Below are positions 32,839 to 39,885 of a stretch of 39,885 nt of DNA, one piece after another (the first letter of the stretch is position 1; the number at the start of each line of letters is the position of its first letter). The notes beneath the pieces are model-generated. The model saw only the letters and a list, made by a program, of their open reading frames with translations. It was not told the DNA's origin and ran no database searches. Both the position numbers and the translations under genes were made by a program. The DNA is from DASUXY01 sp036377675 (GTDB lineage: Bacteria > Bacillota > Bacilli > Bacillales > Amphibacillaceae), in NCBI GenBank assembly GCA_036377675.1, contig DASUXY010000063.1:1-39885 (forward strand). The letters run 5' to 3'.

Positions 32839-34173
32839 ATGGAAAAATTACAAGAAAAAGGAAAAACAAAAACAGAAGAGCTGCAAGAACGGCGTGAACA
32901 AGCAGTAGCAAGAGGTCCTTATCAAGTAACCGGACTCTATGTTGAAACTGCACAAGGTGCGATCATTAAAGATGTGGAAGGAAAGGAATACATCGATTTT
33001 GCTGGTGGGATTGGTATTCAAAATATTGGGCATAACCATCCGAAAGTAGTAAAAGCAGTTCAAGAGCAAGTAGATCAATTTATTCATACGTGCTTTCATG
33101 TCGCACCTTATGAAAGTTACATTCAATTAGCGGAACGTTTGAATGCTGTAACACCAGGGGAGTTTAAGAAAAAAACGATGTTCGTCAATAGCGGTTCCGA
33201 AGCTGTTGAAAATGCGATAAAAATGGCTCGTAAATATACAGGGAAGTCAGGCATTATCGTTTTTGAGCGAGCGTTTCATGGGCGAACGCTTTTAACGATG
33301 GATTTGACGAGTAAAGTGATGCCTTATAAAAAAGGATTTGGTCCATTTACGAACGAAGTGTATCGCCTTCCGTATCCGTATTATTATCGAAGTGATGAAC
33401 AGTTGACCGTTGATGAGATTGACGACATCATGTTAAAAAAATTGCATGATTTCTTTATTACAGAAGCTTCACCGGAAGAGATTGGTGCTGTCATCATCGA
33501 ACCGGTTCAAGGTGAAGGTGGGTTTGTCGTCCCGTCTGTTCGCTTTATGCAAGGATTGAAAAAAATATGTGAAGAAAGCAACATTGTATTCATTGCGGAT
33601 GAAATTCAAACCGGTTTTTGTCGAACAGGAAAATTATTTGCAATGGAACATTTCGGGATAGCACCTGATTTAATGACGATGTCTAAGTCAATTGCAGGTG
33701 GTCTACCGCTCAGTGCTGTGACAGGTCGCGCTGAAATTGTCGATGCACCTGAAGTCGGTCAAATAGGCGGAACATTTGCTGGAAGCCCGGTTTCATGTGC
33801 AGCTGGTCTTGCCGTACTCGATGTTATTGAGGAAGAACATTTAATTGAACGAAGTGCATGGATGGGCGAAAAAATTCAATCGACATTTCGCAAGTGGCAA
33901 GAAAAATATGATGTGATTGGCGATGTACGCGGGCTTGGTCCGATGTGTGCCATGGAGCTTGTCAAAAATCGCCAAACAAAAGAACCAGCCACTGATTTAA
34001 CGGCACAAATTGTCAATGAATCGTGGCAACATGGATTGATTTCCTTAAGTGCAGGTGTATATTCAAATGTCCTTCGTTTTCTACCACCGATTACGATGGA
34101 TGGGGAAACGCTTCATCTTGGCTTGACCATTTTAGAAAAAGTCATTCAACAAGAGGTAGAGAAGATAGTATAG
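32839..34173 (+). CDS. gabT: 4-aminobutyrate / 5-aminovalerate aminotransferase
   Basis: This 444-residue class III PLP aminotransferase moves the omega-amino group of GABA, or of 5-aminovalerate from lysine, to 2-oxoglutarate. Family features: GGIGIQNIGHNHPKVVKAV, NSGSEAVENAIKMARKYT, ERAFHGRTLLTMDLTSK, the Asp of IADEIQTGFCRTG, and the PLP lysine in MTMSKSIAGGLPLSAV. ATG 32839 follows AGGAGGGG; the longer frame from 32749 lacks a site. A self-complementary TGATCATGATCA (32814-32825) overlaps the upstream edge of that Shine-Dalgarno and might be an operator. The dehydrogenase gene follows after 14 bp, giving a gabTD pair. With lhgO and glaH nearby, the 5-aminovalerate route is at least as likely as GABA. 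Confidence 0.93.
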   Translation: MEKLQEKGKTKTEELQERREQAVARGPYQVTGLYVETAQGAIIKDVEGKEYIDFAGGIGIQNIGHNHPKVVKAVQEQVDQFIHTCFHVAPYESYIQLAERLNAVTPGEFKKKTMFVNSGSEAVENAIKMARKYTGKSGIIVFERAFHGRTLLTMDLTSKVMPYKKGFGPFTNEVYRLPYPYYYRSDEQLTVDEIDDIMLKKLHDFFITEASPEEIGAVIIEPVQGEGGFVVPSVRFMQGLKKICEESNIVFIADEIQTGFCRTGKLFAMEHFGIAPDLMTMSKSIAGGLPLSAVTGRAEIVDAPEVGQIGGTFAGSPVSCAAGLAVLDVIEEEHLIERSAWMGEKIQSTFRKWQEKYDVIGDVRGLGPMCAMELVKNRQTKEPATDLTAQIVNESWQHGLISLSAGVYSNVLRFLPPITMDGETLHLGLTILEKVIQQEVEKIV

Positions 34174-34187
34174 TAGGGGGAGATGAC

Positions 34188-35636
34188 ATGAATCGATACT
34201 TAAATTTCATTGATGGGGAGTGGGTAAAGTCTCATTCCAATCAACGCCACGAACATTTTAATCCAGCAAAACCGTCAGAGTCAATCGGCGTAACGGAAGA
34301 TTCAACGGTTGAAGATGGAAAACAAGCAGTTACAGCTGCAGTAGCCACGTCGCGTAAGTGGAAAACAGTTTCTTCAGTGACACGTGGCGATATTTTACAA
34401 AAAGCAGCCCACATTTTAGAAGAACGAGCTGATGAGATTGCGCGAACAGCTACTTTAGAAATGGGAAAGCGATTTGCAGAAACAAAAGGAGAAGCAATTC
34501 GTGGAGCGTCTATTTTAAGGTATTATGCACAAGAAGGTTATCGGCAAGTGGGAGAAGTTCTTCCGTCTGCTCATGAAGGGAGCACGATACTCGCTGTTCG
34601 TGTACCCGTCGGTGTCGTAGCAGCGATTACCCCGTGGAATTTTCCAATTGCCATTCCAATATGGAAATTAGCGCCTGCTCTTCTTTATGGCAATACAGTT
34701 GTTTGGAAGCCTTCACGTGAAGCTGGTATAACAGCTACAAAAATAGCGAAAGTCTTTGAAGATGCAGGACTTCCTAAAGGTGTTTTAAATCTCATTAATG
34801 GAAGCGGTTCCGTCATAGGTAATTATTTAACGACTCACAAAGAAATCGATGCTGTAACGTTTACCGGTTCCAATGCAGTCGGTCAGACAATCGCTCAACA
34901 AGCAACGGCGTCCGGAAAAAAGTTCCAGCTTGAACTCGGAGGAAAAAATCCAGCTGTTGTGTTAGCCGATGCGAACCTAGATGTAGCAGCTCGATTAGTC
35001 GTCGACGGGGCGATGAAACAAACGGGTCAGCGTTGTACGGCAACGAGTCGAACATACGTGGAAGCAGCTGTTTATGATACTTTTTTACAAAAAGTGATTG
35101 AGTATGTTAAACAAATTAAAGTCGGTGACGGGCTACAAGATGAAGTGACGATGGGTCCTCTCGCTTCAAAACATCAATTTGACACTGTGACCGACTATAT
35201 TAAACGAGGTGTTGAAGAAGGGGCGACACTCGTCTATGGTGGCAACCCGCTTCACATCCACGGTGGCTACTTTATTGAACCGACGATTTTTAGTGATGTT
35301 ACGGAGAAAATGACCATTGCTAAAGAAGAAATCTTCGGTCCAGTCGTTGCCATTATGAAAGTTGACAATTATGAAGAAGCACTTGAAAGAGCGAATGATA
35401 CAATGTATGGCTTAAGCGCTGCTATTTTTACACAACGCCTTGAAAAAGCGTATCACTTTATGGAACATAGTGAAGTCGGTCTTGTGCAAGTGAATGGTGA
35501 GACGGGTGGTGCCGAGCCACAAGCTCCTTTTGGTGGTTTGAAAGCATCAGGAGCGGGTCCGAAAGAACAAGGTCAGGCGGCGAAAGAGTTTTTTACGAAT
35601 TATAAAACAATAACCATCCATCCATTTGCTAAATAA
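34188..35636 (+). CDS. gabD: Succinate/glutarate semialdehyde dehydrogenase (ALDH)
   Basis: The 482-residue ALDH should oxidise the semialdehyde produced by the adjacent aminotransferase to succinate or glutarate. Motifs: ITPWNFPIAIPIWKLAPALL, FQLELGGKNPAVVL, the catalytic Cys in GQRCTATSR, and EEIFGPVVAIM. Its C-terminus (GGAEPQAPFGGLKASGAGPK, then TNYKTITIHP) resembles the 2-oxoglutarate semialdehyde / YcbD subgroup more than E. coli GabD, so substrate preference is uncertain within C4-C5 semialdehydes. ATG 34188 follows AGGGGGAG, 14 bp after gabT. Confidence 0.88.
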   Translation: MNRYLNFIDGEWVKSHSNQRHEHFNPAKPSESIGVTEDSTVEDGKQAVTAAVATSRKWKTVSSVTRGDILQKAAHILEERADEIARTATLEMGKRFAETKGEAIRGASILRYYAQEGYRQVGEVLPSAHEGSTILAVRVPVGVVAAITPWNFPIAIPIWKLAPALLYGNTVVWKPSREAGITATKIAKVFEDAGLPKGVLNLINGSGSVIGNYLTTHKEIDAVTFTGSNAVGQTIAQQATASGKKFQLELGGKNPAVVLADANLDVAARLVVDGAMKQTGQRCTATSRTYVEAAVYDTFLQKVIEYVKQIKVGDGLQDEVTMGPLASKHQFDTVTDYIKRGVEEGATLVYGGNPLHIHGGYFIEPTIFSDVTEKMTIAKEEIFGPVVAIMKVDNYEEALERANDTMYGLSAAIFTQRLEKAYHFMEHSEVGLVQVNGETGGAEPQAPFGGLKASGAGPKEQGQAAKEFFTNYKTITIHPFAK

Positions 35637-35972
35637 TTGATTGTTGATTAACAGGACAATTCGAGTTGAGATCCATTTTTCTAGGCGTACATTAAAGGTT
35701 GCATAGACATAGCCGATCACAATGGCGCTTCGTTTATGCACCTTTGTTTTTCTTTATAAGTTTTCTTAATAAATGGATTAAAACGGATTGGACTAGCTTG
35801 TCATCGCCGTAAATGTATGTTTTACACGACATCCATCGCTGGATGAAACGGTATTTTTTTCCTTTCGTGTATACTATGAATACATGAGGCGTGTAAGTTC
35901 GAGTAAATAGGACTACTTTTTTCGGAAATTTTTGAACACGCTTTAAGAAAATTGAAGGAGAGATTCACATAC
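35637..35972. other. Intergenic between dehydrogenase and permease genes
   Basis: No gene is visible in 336 bp. GTATACTAT at 35871-35879 supplies a good -10 (TATACT) about 95 bp before the permease, with no convincing -35, so the permease may have its own promoter. Confidence 0.4.
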
Positions 35973-37370
35973 ATGCAGGAAGATGCAAATATGCAAAAAG
36001 TTTTAACACGATTTGATGTACTGTTTTTAGCGTTTGGAGCGATGATCGGCTGGGGTTGGGTCGTTCTATCCGGCACATGGGTCATAGAAGCAGGAACAGT
36101 CGGAGCGATGATTGCCTTTGTGATTGGTGGGGTGCTCGTTGTTTTTGTCGGTTTAACCTATGCAGAACTCGCCTCAGCGATGCCGACAACTGGGGGTGCT
36201 CTCATCTATGTTTTGCGAGGAATCGGTCCGCGAGCTTCTTTTATCGCTTCATGGGCACTTGCTCTCGGATACATATCCGTCGTAGCCTTTGAAGCCGTAG
36301 CGCTACCGACCGTTATTGAATATATTTTTCCGAATTATAAAGTCGGCTACATGTATCGTATTAATGGTTATGAAGTATATGCTTCATGGGCACTTGTCGG
36401 AATGGTTGGGTCTATTTTTGTAACAGCTGTCAACTATATCGGTGTTAAATTTGCCGCCTTTTTACAAACGGTGTTGACGATGATCATTACAATCATCGGT
36501 CTATTACTTATTTTTGGTACCTCTTTTAATGGAAGCATCGCCAATGCTGAACCATTGTTATCAAACGGTTGGGTCGGTATTATTACCGTCGCCATTATGA
36601 CACCTTTTATGTTTGTAGGCTTTGATGTTATTCCACAAACGGCAGAGGAAATGAATATGCCTCCGAAATCAATCGGTAAAATATTAATTATTTCTGTTGC
36701 CTTTTCTGTCCTCTGGTATATAGCGATTATCTTTGCTGTCGGATTTGGATTAGATAGAAAAACAATGATTCAATCAACACTTCCGACTGCAGATGCGATG
36801 GCAGCCGTCTTTAATCATAATATTTTTGCGATTATTTTAATTCTCGGGGGAATTGCCGGAATTGTGACAAGTTGGAATGCCTTTATTATTGGCGGAAGTC
36901 GAATTTTATACGCGATGGCAGAGAAGAAAATGATTCCCGCTTGGTTTGGTAGACTCCATCCGAAGTATGGTACGCCTACTCGTGCTATTCTATGTATTGG
37001 GGTGTTGTCAATGCTCAGTCCGTTGCTTGGACGTCCAATGCTTGTTTGGCTCGTTGATGCAGGTGGTTTAGCCGTCGTTATCGCTTATTTATTTGTAGCT
37101 ATCGCATTTGTAAAATTGCGAAAAACAGAACCGGAAATGGACCGTCCATTTCGAGCTGGAAAATCGAGTATCGTAGGTTGGATTGCGATTATATTAAGCT
37201 TGTTTTTCATCTCTTTATACTTACCTAACATGCCAGCAGCTCTATCTTGGCCTTACGAATGGATAATGTTTGCAGGCTGGTGGATCATTGGTTTCACCAT
37301 GATGTTCATGATGAGAAAAAAGGATCCCCGAGCGCTTACGAACAAAAAGGATCGTCGTCGGGCAAGTTAG
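35973..37370 (+). CDS. APC superfamily amino acid permease
   Basis: The 465-residue protein opens with a hydrophilic N-terminus then FDVLFLAFGAMIGWGWVVLS, the unwound first helix typical of APC transporters, and contains about 12 hydrophobic segments. PTTGGALIYVLRGIGPRASF and VGFDVIPQTAEEMNMP are family motifs. It is not closely related to B. subtilis GabP (AAT family), but its place next to gabT-gabD suggests uptake of GABA, 5-aminovalerate or a related omega-amino acid. ATG 35973 follows AAGGAGAG. Confidence 0.88.
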   Translation: MQEDANMQKVLTRFDVLFLAFGAMIGWGWVVLSGTWVIEAGTVGAMIAFVIGGVLVVFVGLTYAELASAMPTTGGALIYVLRGIGPRASFIASWALALGYISVVAFEAVALPTVIEYIFPNYKVGYMYRINGYEVYASWALVGMVGSIFVTAVNYIGVKFAAFLQTVLTMIITIIGLLLIFGTSFNGSIANAEPLLSNGWVGIITVAIMTPFMFVGFDVIPQTAEEMNMPPKSIGKILIISVAFSVLWYIAIIFAVGFGLDRKTMIQSTLPTADAMAAVFNHNIFAIILILGGIAGIVTSWNAFIIGGSRILYAMAEKKMIPAWFGRLHPKYGTPTRAILCIGVLSMLSPLLGRPMLVWLVDAGGLAVVIAYLFVAIAFVKLRKTEPEMDRPFRAGKSSIVGWIAIILSLFFISLYLPNMPAALSWPYEWIMFAGWWIIGFTMMFMMRKKDPRALTNKKDRRRAS

Positions 37371-37761
37371 TCCTAATCGAGGAACTTCACAGATTAGATG
37401 CAAAGGAACTTTAAATGACCGAAAATGCGCGTTGAACACGATTTCTATGTGTGTTACACTCAAAATTATATCCAAACTCATCTAAGATGAATCGTTTGCA
37501 AGATGAAAGAAATCGACTACATGAACAATCGTTCTTCGTGCATTTTACCGGTTGTTTTAAACAGGTTCATCAATGATGATGAAGAAAGCTAACGTGAGCA
37601 TCGGTTGATTTATGGATTACATTACGGAGGATGCAAAAGAAACGAAAGCAACTGTTACGTATCCTATTTTTCACACACAAAAATGAATTTACATATAGAC
37701 CGTCTACTAACAACTAGATCTACATCATTGCACCAGGTCATTAAAGGAGATGGAGATAAAG
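37371..37761. other. Long intergenic region and leader of lhgO
   Basis: The 391 bp contain the lhgO promoter near the left end and then a leader of about 295 nt. I see no convincing gene; a 24-codon frame at 37611-37685 (MDYITEDAKETK...) lacks a Shine-Dalgarno. No strong hairpin or known riboswitch was recognised. Confidence 0.4.
37432..37460 (+). promoter_or_regulatory. Putative sigma-A promoter of lhgO
   Basis: TTGAAC (37432-37437) and TACACT (37455-37460) are spaced by exactly 17 bp. The start point would lie near 37467, leaving a long untranslated leader. Confidence 0.55.
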
Positions 37762-38985
37762 ATGTATGATTTTGCAATTATTGGCGGTGGAATTGTCGGA
37801 TTATCGACGGGAGCTGCTTTGTATGAGCGTTATCCACAGGCAAAAATCGTCGTTATCGAAAAGGAAGAAGAAGTCGCTTTGCACCAAACAGGGAACAATA
37901 GCGGTGTCATTCATTCAGGAATTTATTATGAACCGGGGAGTTTTAAAGCTCGATTTGCGAAACGAGGAAGCGAATCGATTAAACGATTTTGTGAAAAATA
38001 TGAAATCGAACATGATATTTGTGGAAAAGTAATCGTTGCTACGACAGAAGAAGAACGACCTCTTTTAAATGATTTGTATGAACGTGGCTTAACAAACGGA
38101 TTAGCGATTGAAAAGATCGATGCTCACGCTTTACGAGAAATTGAACCTCACGTCGCTGGAGTCGAAGCGATTCATGTCCCCCAAGCAGGAATCGTTAATT
38201 ATCGTCAAGTGAGTGAAAAATTCGCTGATCTTATTCGCGATCACGGTGGGGACGTAGCCTTAAAAACGGAAGTCGAACATATTCACGAAGCAGATGATTT
38301 CGTCCACCTTGAAACGAATCATACGACAATAAAAGCGCGCATTGCTATTAACTGTGGCGGTCTTCATAGTGATCGGCTTGCGTTAAAAGCAGGGTACAAA
38401 ACAGATATGAAAATTGTCCCGTTTCGTGGCGAATATTATAAGCTGAAACCGGAAAAGCGCCACCTTGTTAACCATTTAATTTATCCTGTTCCGAATCCGA
38501 AGTTTCCATTTTTAGGCGTTCACTTTACACGGATGATTGGTGGGGAGGTAGAAGCAGGACCTAACGCAGTTCTCGGATTTAAACGAGAAGGCTATAAAAA
38601 AAGTGATATCAGTGCTCGCGATTTAGCTGAAACCCTTACATATAAAGGGTTTTGGAAGTTGGCTCGTCATTTTATGAAAGAAGGGGTTGAAGAGTATATT
38701 CGCTCGTTTAGTAAATCCCAATTTACAAAAAGTTTACAAGCGTTAATTCCTGAAATTAAAGAAGATGATTTAATTCCTTCTCCAGCTGGTGTACGAGCCC
38801 AAGCTTTAAAAAGCAATGGTGAAATGGTCGATGATTTCTTTATCATTAAAGGAAAGCGTACGATTCATGTATGTAATGCTCCTTCACCGGCTGCAACTGC
38901 TTCGATTGAAATCGGTAAAGAAGTGGTCCGAAGAATCCCAGAGCAAACAGGCGTATGTAACCAACGAGTAAAAGTGATGTCTTAA
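37762..38985 (+). CDS. lhgO: L-2-hydroxyglutarate oxidase
   Basis: LhgO (YgaF) oxidises L-2-hydroxyglutarate to 2-oxoglutarate with FAD, passing electrons to the membrane quinone pool. The 407-residue protein begins YDFAIIGGGIVGLSTGAALYE, a Rossmann FAD site, and has NNSGVIHSGIYYEPGSFKA, GVEAIHVPQAGIVNYRQV, FRGEYYKL and GVRAQALKSNGEMVDDFFI, all characteristic of the family. ATG 37762 is preferred, with GGAG 6 bases upstream; ATG 37750 directly abuts the first GGAG. It is followed 21 bp later by the DUF3870 gene. With glaH downstream it completes glutarate conversion to 2-oxoglutarate. Confidence 0.95.
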   Translation: MYDFAIIGGGIVGLSTGAALYERYPQAKIVVIEKEEEVALHQTGNNSGVIHSGIYYEPGSFKARFAKRGSESIKRFCEKYEIEHDICGKVIVATTEEERPLLNDLYERGLTNGLAIEKIDAHALREIEPHVAGVEAIHVPQAGIVNYRQVSEKFADLIRDHGGDVALKTEVEHIHEADDFVHLETNHTTIKARIAINCGGLHSDRLALKAGYKTDMKIVPFRGEYYKLKPEKRHLVNHLIYPVPNPKFPFLGVHFTRMIGGEVEAGPNAVLGFKREGYKKSDISARDLAETLTYKGFWKLARHFMKEGVEEYIRSFSKSQFTKSLQALIPEIKEDDLIPSPAGVRAQALKSNGEMVDDFFIIKGKRTIHVCNAPSPAATASIEIGKEVVRRIPEQTGVCNQRVKVMS

Positions 38986-39006
38986 CATATAGGGAGGTTG
39001 CTTACA

Positions 39007-39351
39007 ATGAATAAAAACACAATGTTTATTGCTGGTCATGCTCGGCTTCCACAAGGGATGGCCGCTAAAAGTATCTTTGGAACGTTAACAATTACGGCCG
39101 AAGTCGATCGGAGGTATGGCGTCATTTTAGAAGCTACCGCGACACTTGCTACAGAACACGGTAGCAATTTTATTAGTCGTCTCTTAAGAGGAACGAGTTT
39201 GAATGACGGGGTCGATGAACAAATTGAAACGATTAAACATCATTATCGAGGAAAGGCAGCAAATGCTCTGATCGCCGCCCTAAAAGATCTCGGTCTGCAC
39301 TTTCAACAAAATCGGTTGACTGACAAAGAGGACGCTAATCAAAATAACTGA
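39007..39351 (+). CDS. DUF3870 family protein
   Basis: The 114-residue protein matches the pattern of DUF3870: an N-terminal strand FIAGHARLPQGMAAKSIFGT, then acidic strands (GVILEATATLATEHGSNFIS) and a C-terminal helical segment HHYRGKAANALIAALKDLGL. The family has no known function. The start is ATG 39007, with GGGAGG 9 bases upstream. It appears cotranscribed with lhgO, so a role connected with 2-hydroxyglutarate or glutarate metabolism is a reasonable guess. No catalytic residues can be assigned. Confidence 0.8.
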   Translation: MNKNTMFIAGHARLPQGMAAKSIFGTLTITAEVDRRYGVILEATATLATEHGSNFISRLLRGTSLNDGVDEQIETIKHHYRGKAANALIAALKDLGLHFQQNRLTDKEDANQNN

Positions 39352-39381
39352 CGATTATTTTTAATGGGAATAGTTTTAATA

Positions 39382-39410
39382 TTGACATTTGCGGGATATG
39401 CTGTTATAAT
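39382..39410 (+). promoter_or_regulatory. Perfect consensus sigma-A promoter of glaH
   Basis: TTGACA (39382-39387), 17 bp, TATAAT (39405-39410): a textbook promoter. A promoter this strong usually needs downstream or operator control, which points to the leader that follows. Confidence 0.85.
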
Positions 39411-39416
39411 ACAGTT

Positions 39417-39630
39417 AATTGAAAGATTAACGGATATTCGCCTTTTGAAAATAACCTTTTCAAAAATCGTGAATAGTGTATCGTAGAAACTAGAAAATCA
39501 CATCTTAACAACTGCAATATTTACTGTGACTCTATTTGCGTGGAGCGGTTAAGTGAATATCGGCCAGTTGCCCAGGTTTATTCATTCAATCGTAGTGGAT
39601 ACCTGTGTAACTGGCTATTTGTGTTTTCTT
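39417..39630 (+). ncRNA. Structured leader RNA with terminator-like hairpin, class unknown
   Basis: The transcript from the consensus promoter runs about 250 nt before glaH. Pairings seen by eye: GATATTC (39433-39439) with GAATATC (39555-39561) closing a ~130-nt domain; inside it TTTTGAAAA (39443-39451) with TTTTCAAAA (39457-39465), and CTTAAC (39504-39509) with GTTAAG (39548-39553). Right after this domain, GCCAGTT (39563-39569) pairs with AACTGGC (39609-39615) and CAGGT with ACCTG, followed by TATTTGTGTTTTCTT. This aptamer-then-terminator order resembles a riboswitch. I could not match it to TPP, lysine, glycine, SAM, T-box or glutamine elements. Confidence 0.5.
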
Positions 39631-39666
39631 AGGTTCTACAAACAGAAAAAATGGGAGGAATTATTC

Positions 39667-39885
39667 ATGATTGTGGCAGAACAAACAAAACATAAGTTTG
39701 TAACGAAAGAATCAGGGTATGAGGTGAAAGTTCATCCTCAATCGAACCGACTCTATCATATTGAAATCAACAAGGAAGCGATTGCACAGTTTTTGTCGAC
39801 CGTTAGAGAAAAAAATATTTCCGTACAAAGTTTGGAGTATACACCTTATCAACGTTTAATCGTTTCGGCCATCCTTCTCGATTGT
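39667..39885 (+). CDS. glaH: Glutarate 2-hydroxylase GlaH (CsiD), N-terminal part
   Basis: Only 73 residues are inside the window. From GYEVKVHPQSNRLYHIEI to NISVQSLEYTPYQRLIVSAI they align with the N-terminus of E. coli CsiD/GlaH (GYTLTPSAQSPRLLELTF, then [20 protein letters not shown] as I recall it), sharing the QS-RL spacing, QFL and VQ-LEY. GlaH is an Fe(II)/2-oxoglutarate dioxygenase that turns glutarate into L-2-hydroxyglutarate, the substrate of LhgO upstream. Its iron ligands lie beyond the window. GGGAGGAA precedes ATG 39667 by 6-7 bases. Context with lhgO, gabT and gabD strongly supports the call. Confidence 0.82.
   Translation, partial: MIVAEQTKHKFVTKESGYEVKVHPQSNRLYHIEINKEAIAQFLSTVREKNISVQSLEYTPYQRLIVSAILLDC

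Noticed and set aside
39417..39630. T-box or lysine riboswitch upstream of glaH
   Set aside because: I saw neither the T-box GGTGG motif nor the conserved lysine-element core, so the leader is listed as an unknown class.

Overview
The window is a stretch of low-GC Firmicute chromosome, most likely from a member of the Bacillaceae. The reasons are strong AGGAGG ribosome-binding sites, frequent GTG/TTG starts, TTGACA/TATAAT promoters, a TPP riboswitch with an intrinsic attenuator, a CcpA-type cre box, and a Bacillus-style tenI-thiS-thiG-thiF order. I see no rRNA, tRNA, CRISPR array, insertion sequence or phage gene. Genus cannot be fixed from the sequence alone.

Region 1 (1-20.0 kb) is mixed housekeeping: a frameshifted cstA, two small membrane or secreted proteins, a YyaL/DUF255 protein, a decayed padR-HAAS pair, a TPP-controlled thiazole operon (tenI-thiS-thiG-thiF), a class C beta-lactamase-fold hydrolase, a stand-alone trpB, rraA, a C26 amidase plus M19 dipeptidase pair, an SRPBCC protein, an AbgT-type transporter, an HAD phosphatase and an MFS transporter.

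Region 2 (20.1-31.1 kb) is a phenol/catechol meta-cleavage cluster. It runs: two-component flavin phenol hydroxylase (pheA1, pheA2), a dedicated FAD synthetase-like protein, an HbpS/GlcG protein, catechol 2,3-dioxygenase, hydratase (dmpE), a broken aldolase (dmpG), 4-oxalocrotonate decarboxylase (dmpH), tautomerase (dmpI), semialdehyde dehydrogenase (dmpC), then a 2Fe-2S ferredoxin (XylT type) and a large regulator. The regulator joins a DmpR/XylR-like phenol sensor (XylR_N + V4R) to a PucR/CdaR output domain instead of a sigma-54 AAA+ module. Between dmpE and dmpH a deletion has removed dmpF and the first ~140 codons of dmpG, and the dmpG remnant also has a frameshift, so the last steps cannot be completed from this locus. 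A perfect 10-bp-arm inverted repeat sits at the putative -35 of pheA1, and a cre box lies upstream of the ferredoxin and regulator.

Region 3 (31.8-39.9 kb) looks like a Gram-positive version of the E. coli glaH(csiD)-lhgO-gabDTP locus: a divergent crotonase, a GABA/5-aminovalerate aminotransferase, a semialdehyde dehydrogenase, an APC permease, L-2-hydroxyglutarate oxidase, a DUF3870 protein and, cut by the window end, a glutarate 2-hydroxylase (GlaH/CsiD). Together they would take GABA to succinate, or 5-aminovalerate to glutarate, L-2-hydroxyglutarate and 2-oxoglutarate. The glaH gene has a perfect consensus promoter and a 256-nt structured leader ending in a terminator-like hairpin, matching no riboswitch class I recognise. 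This is the best candidate for something undescribed in the window.

Four loci (cstA, padR, its HAAS partner, dmpG) carry frameshifts or deletions. They may be true decay or partly sequencing error, so raw-read checks matter.
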